DNA of 7,315 bases from Zetaproteobacteria bacterium. GTDB lineage: Bacteria; Pseudomonadota; Zetaproteobacteria; Mariprofundales; Mariprofundaceae. Location: the NCBI GenBank assembly GCA_021545625.1, contig JAJRVH010000060.1:1-7315 (forward strand), read 5' to 3'. This document shows, in pieces, positions 5,137 to 7,315 of the stretch. A program made the translations under genes and the position numbers. The notes under the pieces are model-generated. The model did not search any database, was not told the origin of the DNA, and was given only the letters and a program-made list of their open reading frames with translations. Each line of letters begins with the position of its first letter. Position 1 is the stretch's first letter.

Positions 5137-6483
5137 TCAGGCCAGATAGCGAAGATAGAGATACACATGCGACACGGCGATCGACAGCAGCATCAGAAGA
5201 AACGCATGCTTCATAAACTCAAGGAAGCGGATCGGGTAGCCGGCGCGCTGGGCGAAACCGGCCACGATCAGGTTGGCTGACGCGCCGATCAGCGAGCCAT
5301 TGCCCCCCAGGCAGGCGCCGAGTGCCAGCGCCCACCACAGTGGCACCAGCGCCGCCTCGCCGCCGAAGGTCGGGGCCATGTTATGAATCATCGGAATCAT
5401 CGTCGCCACGAACGGAATATTGTCGATCAGCGCCGAGGCCACGGCCGAAATCCACAGCACGGCGGCCAGCGTCGCGTTGAAATCGCCGCCGGTCAGGGCC
5501 AGCGTCCTTTCGGCCAGCCAGGCGATCGCGCCGGTATGCTCGACGCCGGTCACGATGATAAACAGGCCGACGAAGAAGAAGATCGTCGTCCACTCGACCT
5601 CGGCCATGATGCCCTCATAGGCATGATCCTTTTCCGACAGGGGCTGTCCCCAGGTCTGTAACAGCAACAGCAAGGCCGCGCCGGACATCGCGATGGTCGC
5701 CGGCTCCAGATGGAAATCATGCGCCACAGTGAAACCGCCGATCACCAGCGCCAGCACGAACAGGCATTTCTTCAGCAGGGTTGCGTCCTTGATCGCCTCG
5801 CGTTCATTGAACTGCATGATCAGATCCCGGCTCTCCTCCGAGGCATGCAGGTCGCGCCCGAACATCAGCCAGATCGCCGCCAGCGTCATCAGAAAGATCA
5901 GCGGAATAATCGGCGCCAGATTGGCCAGGAAATCGTAGAAGCTCAGATGCGCGGCCGAACCGATCATGATGTTCGGCGGATCGCCGATCAGCGTCGCCGT
6001 GCCGCCGATGTTCGAGGCCAGGATCTGGGCAAACAGATAGGGATACGGACGCACGCCCAGCGCATCGGTGATCAGCAGCGTCACCGGCGCCACCAGCAGC
6101 ACCGTCGTCACATTGTCCAGGAAGGCGGAAAACACAGCCGTCACGACCGACAGCATGACCAGCACGCCCCACGGCCTGCCCCTGACCACCTTGGCCGAGC
6201 GGATCGCCACATACTGGAACATGCCCGTCTTCTGGCTGATTGCCACGATTACCATCATGCCCGTCAGCAGGCCGATGGTATTGAAATCGATGCCGGCCAC
6301 GGCCTGCTGCTGGGTCAGCACGCCGCCCAGGATCATCATGCCGGCCCCGAGCAGGGCCAGCACGGCGCGGTTGAACTTCTCCAGCATCACGACCGCGTAG
6401 ATGGCCAGCAGGATGCCGACGGCCAGCCACAACGGATCGAGTCCGAAGATCACCGCGCCGGCGACATGGGGGGCGTCATGCAT
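5137..6483 (-). CDS. ArsB/NhaD-like ion transporter (IT superfamily permease)
   Basis: This 448-residue polytopic inner-membrane protein has about 11-12 hydrophobic segments across its length. Two similar halves are visible. SAFLDNVTTVLLVAPV (119-134) resembles SALIDNIPFVATMIPM (350-365), and GGTATLIGDPPNIMIG (160-175) resembles GGNGSLIGASANLIVAG (393-409). These paired Asp-Asn and Gly-rich hairpin motifs mark the ArsB/NhaD/P-protein branch of the ion transporter superfamily, whose members move arsenite, Na+/H+ or organic anions. The substrate cannot be read from sequence. No ars genes are nearby, so Na+/H+ exchange is a reasonable guess only. The ATG at 6483 is preceded by GAGGGGG at 6-nt spacing and overlaps the CBS gene by 8 nt. 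An earlier ATG at 6519 lies deeper in that gene and lacks this support. Confidence 0.9.
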   Translation of the reverse strand: MHDAPHVAGAVIFGLDPLWLAVGILLAIYAVVMLEKFNRAVLALLGAGMMILGGVLTQQQAVAGIDFNTIGLLTGMMVIVAISQKTGMFQYVAIRSAKVVRGRPWGVLVMLSVVTAVFSAFLDNVTTVLLVAPVTLLITDALGVRPYPYLFAQILASNIGGTATLIGDPPNIMIGSAAHLSFYDFLANLAPIIPLIFLMTLAAIWLMFGRDLHASEESRDLIMQFNEREAIKDATLLKKCLFVLALVIGGFTVAHDFHLEPATIAMSGAALLLLLQTWGQPLSEKDHAYEGIMAEVEWTTIFFFVGLFIIVTGVEHTGAIAWLAERTLALTGGDFNATLAAVLWISAVASALIDNIPFVATMIPMIHNMAPTFGGEAALVPLWWALALGACLGGNGSLIGASANLIVAGFAQRAGYPIRFLEFMKHAFLLMLLSIAVSHVYLYLRYLA

Positions 6484-6943
6484 CGAGTTCCCCCTCGGCA
6501 TGCAGGCGCAGGCGGTCAAGAATATCGCCGGCCGAAATCACGCCCATCAGTCGGCTGTCGCCGTCCACAACCAGCGCATACTCATGCTTGCCGAACGAGC
6601 ACAGGGCCGCGGCCACCGACAGCAGCGACTCGTCCAGATGCACGCACAGCGGCTTTTCCATGACTTCGCGGACCGTCTTTCCGGCCAGTTCGCGATAATG
6701 TCTGCGCAACAGCCCCAGATCCGGCGCGTAGGGAACCGATTCCAGATCGCCGCTGACGATATAGTTGGGCACGATATGACTCATCACCGAATAGGTCGAA
6801 ATCACCCCTTCGACATGATTGCCGTCCGAAAGCACCGGCAACATGCGCAGCTTCAGCGAGCGCATGCGCACCAGCACCTTGCCGACCTGTTCGTCGATAT
6901 GGGCCGATTCCGGATTCCTGACCATGATCTTGTGTGCGTGCAT
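6476..6943 (-). CDS. Two-CBS-domain protein, probable regulatory partner of the permease
   Basis: This 155-residue soluble protein has a first CBS repeat at about residues 1-58 (MVRNPESAHIDEQVGKVLVRMRS, then LRMLPVLSDGNHVEGVIST). A linker at about 59-88 contains NYIVSGDLESVPYAPDLG. The second CBS repeat spans about 89-147 (TVREVMEKPLCVHLDESLLSVAAAL, then EYALVVDGDSRLMGVISAGDIL). CBS pairs (Bateman modules) commonly bind adenosine nucleotides or SAM and control attached enzymes or channels. This one has no attached effector domain. Its stop codon overlaps the start of the ArsB/NhaD-like permease by 8 nt, so the two are probably made together and may interact (inference). The start is well supported by AAGGGAG 6 nt upstream. 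The gene begins 44 nt after lysS. Confidence 0.92.
   Translation of the reverse strand: MHAHKIMVRNPESAHIDEQVGKVLVRMRSLKLRMLPVLSDGNHVEGVISTYSVMSHIVPNYIVSGDLESVPYAPDLGLLRRHYRELAGKTVREVMEKPLCVHLDESLLSVAAALCSFGKHEYALVVDGDSRLMGVISAGDILDRLRLHAEGELDA
6490..6496 (-). promoter_or_regulatory. Ribosome binding site deciding the permease start
   Basis: GAGGGGG lies inside the last codons of the CBS gene, 6 nt before the ATG at 6483. It selects this start over the in-frame ATG at 6519, giving a 448-residue protein and an 8-nt gene overlap. Confidence 0.7.
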
Positions 6944-6949
6944 ATCCGA

Positions 6950-6956
6950 CTCCCTT
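6950..6956 (-). promoter_or_regulatory. Ribosome binding site of the CBS-domain gene
   Basis: AAGGGAG is followed by 6 nt and the ATG at 6943. No convincing promoter or terminator is seen in the 44-nt gap to lysS, so read-through from lysS is possible. Confidence 0.65.
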
Positions 6957-6987
6957 GCTTAACGGCAAAAACAGAGCGTCGCGGAGA

Positions 6988-7315
6988 TCATGACTCCGGA
7001 CGCATGTGCGGAAACAATAGCACATCGCGGATCGAATGCTGCCCGGTCAGCATCATGACCAGCCGGTCCACGCCGATGCCGACGCCGGCGGCCGGCGGCA
7101 TGCCATATTCAAGGGCGCGCAGATAATCCTCGTCCACGCCGGTCGCCTCGGCATCGCCGGCTGCCCTGGCCTGCGCCTGCGCCACGAAGCGACCGCGCTG
7201 GTCGTCCGGATCATTGAGCTCCGAAAAGCCGTTGGCGATCTCGCGGCCGGCGATGAACAGCTCGAAACGGTCGGTCACGGTCGCATCGTCGTTGCTGCGT
7301 CTGGCCAGCGGCGAC
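6988..7315 (-). CDS. lysS: Lysyl-tRNA synthetase, C-terminal part (cut by right edge)
   Basis: The last 108 or so codons of the class II enzyme that charges tRNA-Lys are present, with reading open to the window end from codon position 7314. Seen: SPLARRSNDDATVTDRFELF, then REIANGFSELNDPDDQRGRF, and class II motif 3 within AAGVGIGVDRLVMMLT, where the Arg of GVDRL belongs to the ATP site. The C-terminus IRDVLLFPHMRPES is the typical end of bacterial LysS. The first ATG/GTG visible in the window is internal, so the true start lies outside. Downstream, 44 nt separate it from the CBS-domain gene. Identity is near certain. Confidence 0.97.
   Translation of the reverse strand, partial: SPLARRSNDDATVTDRFELFIAGREIANGFSELNDPDDQRGRFVAQAQARAAGDAEATGVDEDYLRALEYGMPPAAGVGIGVDRLVMMLTGQHSIRDVLLFPHMRPES

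Noticed and set aside
6484..6519. Upstream ATG adding 12 residues to the permease
   Set aside because: The added residues are polar and Cys-rich and lie inside the CBS gene. The strong GAGGGGG site supports the ATG at 6483.
5710..6663. 317-codon open frame on the + strand, rich in His/Gln/Arg
   Set aside because: It lies opposite the permease and CBS genes. Its composition is typical of an antisense shadow of hydrophobic codons.

Overview
The window is a GC-rich bacterial chromosome segment. Every gene I can support lies on the minus strand, so the genes read from the right edge to the left. IHF-alpha followed by a MerR-type regulator and tRNA-Pro, pcm followed by a YqaA-type DedA protein, and a LolC/LolD lipoprotein exporter together point to a gammaproteobacterium. 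No species can be named. The sequence shows no IS element, CRISPR array, integrase or attachment site.

Reading 5'->3' on the minus strand: (1) The 3' end of lysS (lysyl-tRNA synthetase) is cut by the right edge. (2) A small two-CBS-domain protein overlaps by 8 nt a 12-TM-class ArsB/NhaD-like permease, which suggests a nucleotide-sensing subunit made together with an ion transporter. (3) A lipoprotein-releasing operon follows: a LolC/E-type permease, then a TPR plus double cyclic-nucleotide-binding (CNB) domain protein, then the LolD ATPase. The spacing is only 2 nt at each junction. The CNB protein is the unusual passenger. Its second CNB domain keeps the phosphate-binding Glu/Arg pair and its first has lost the Arg. 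(4) A 146-bp AT-richer gap carries a probable ihfA promoter. It holds one perfect and one near-perfect match to the IHF consensus, so ihfA is a good candidate for autoregulation. (5) ihfA overlaps a MerR-family regulator gene by 4 nt (ATGA). (6) tRNA-Pro(GGG) has its own promoter with a GC-rich, stringent-type discriminator. (7) pcm (protein-L-isoaspartate methyltransferase) and the start of a YqaA/DedA membrane protein run off the left edge.

The layout joins parts of three neighbourhoods that are usually separate in gammaproteobacteria: lysS/lol, the tail of pheS-pheT-ihfA-merR-tRNAPro, and the middle of surE-pcm-yqaA-nlpD-rpoS. The conserved partners pheT and surE are absent at the joins. 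The best leads are the TPR-CNB-CNB protein inside the lol operon, the paired IHF sites at ihfA, and the CBS/permease pair. Most of the rest is housekeeping.
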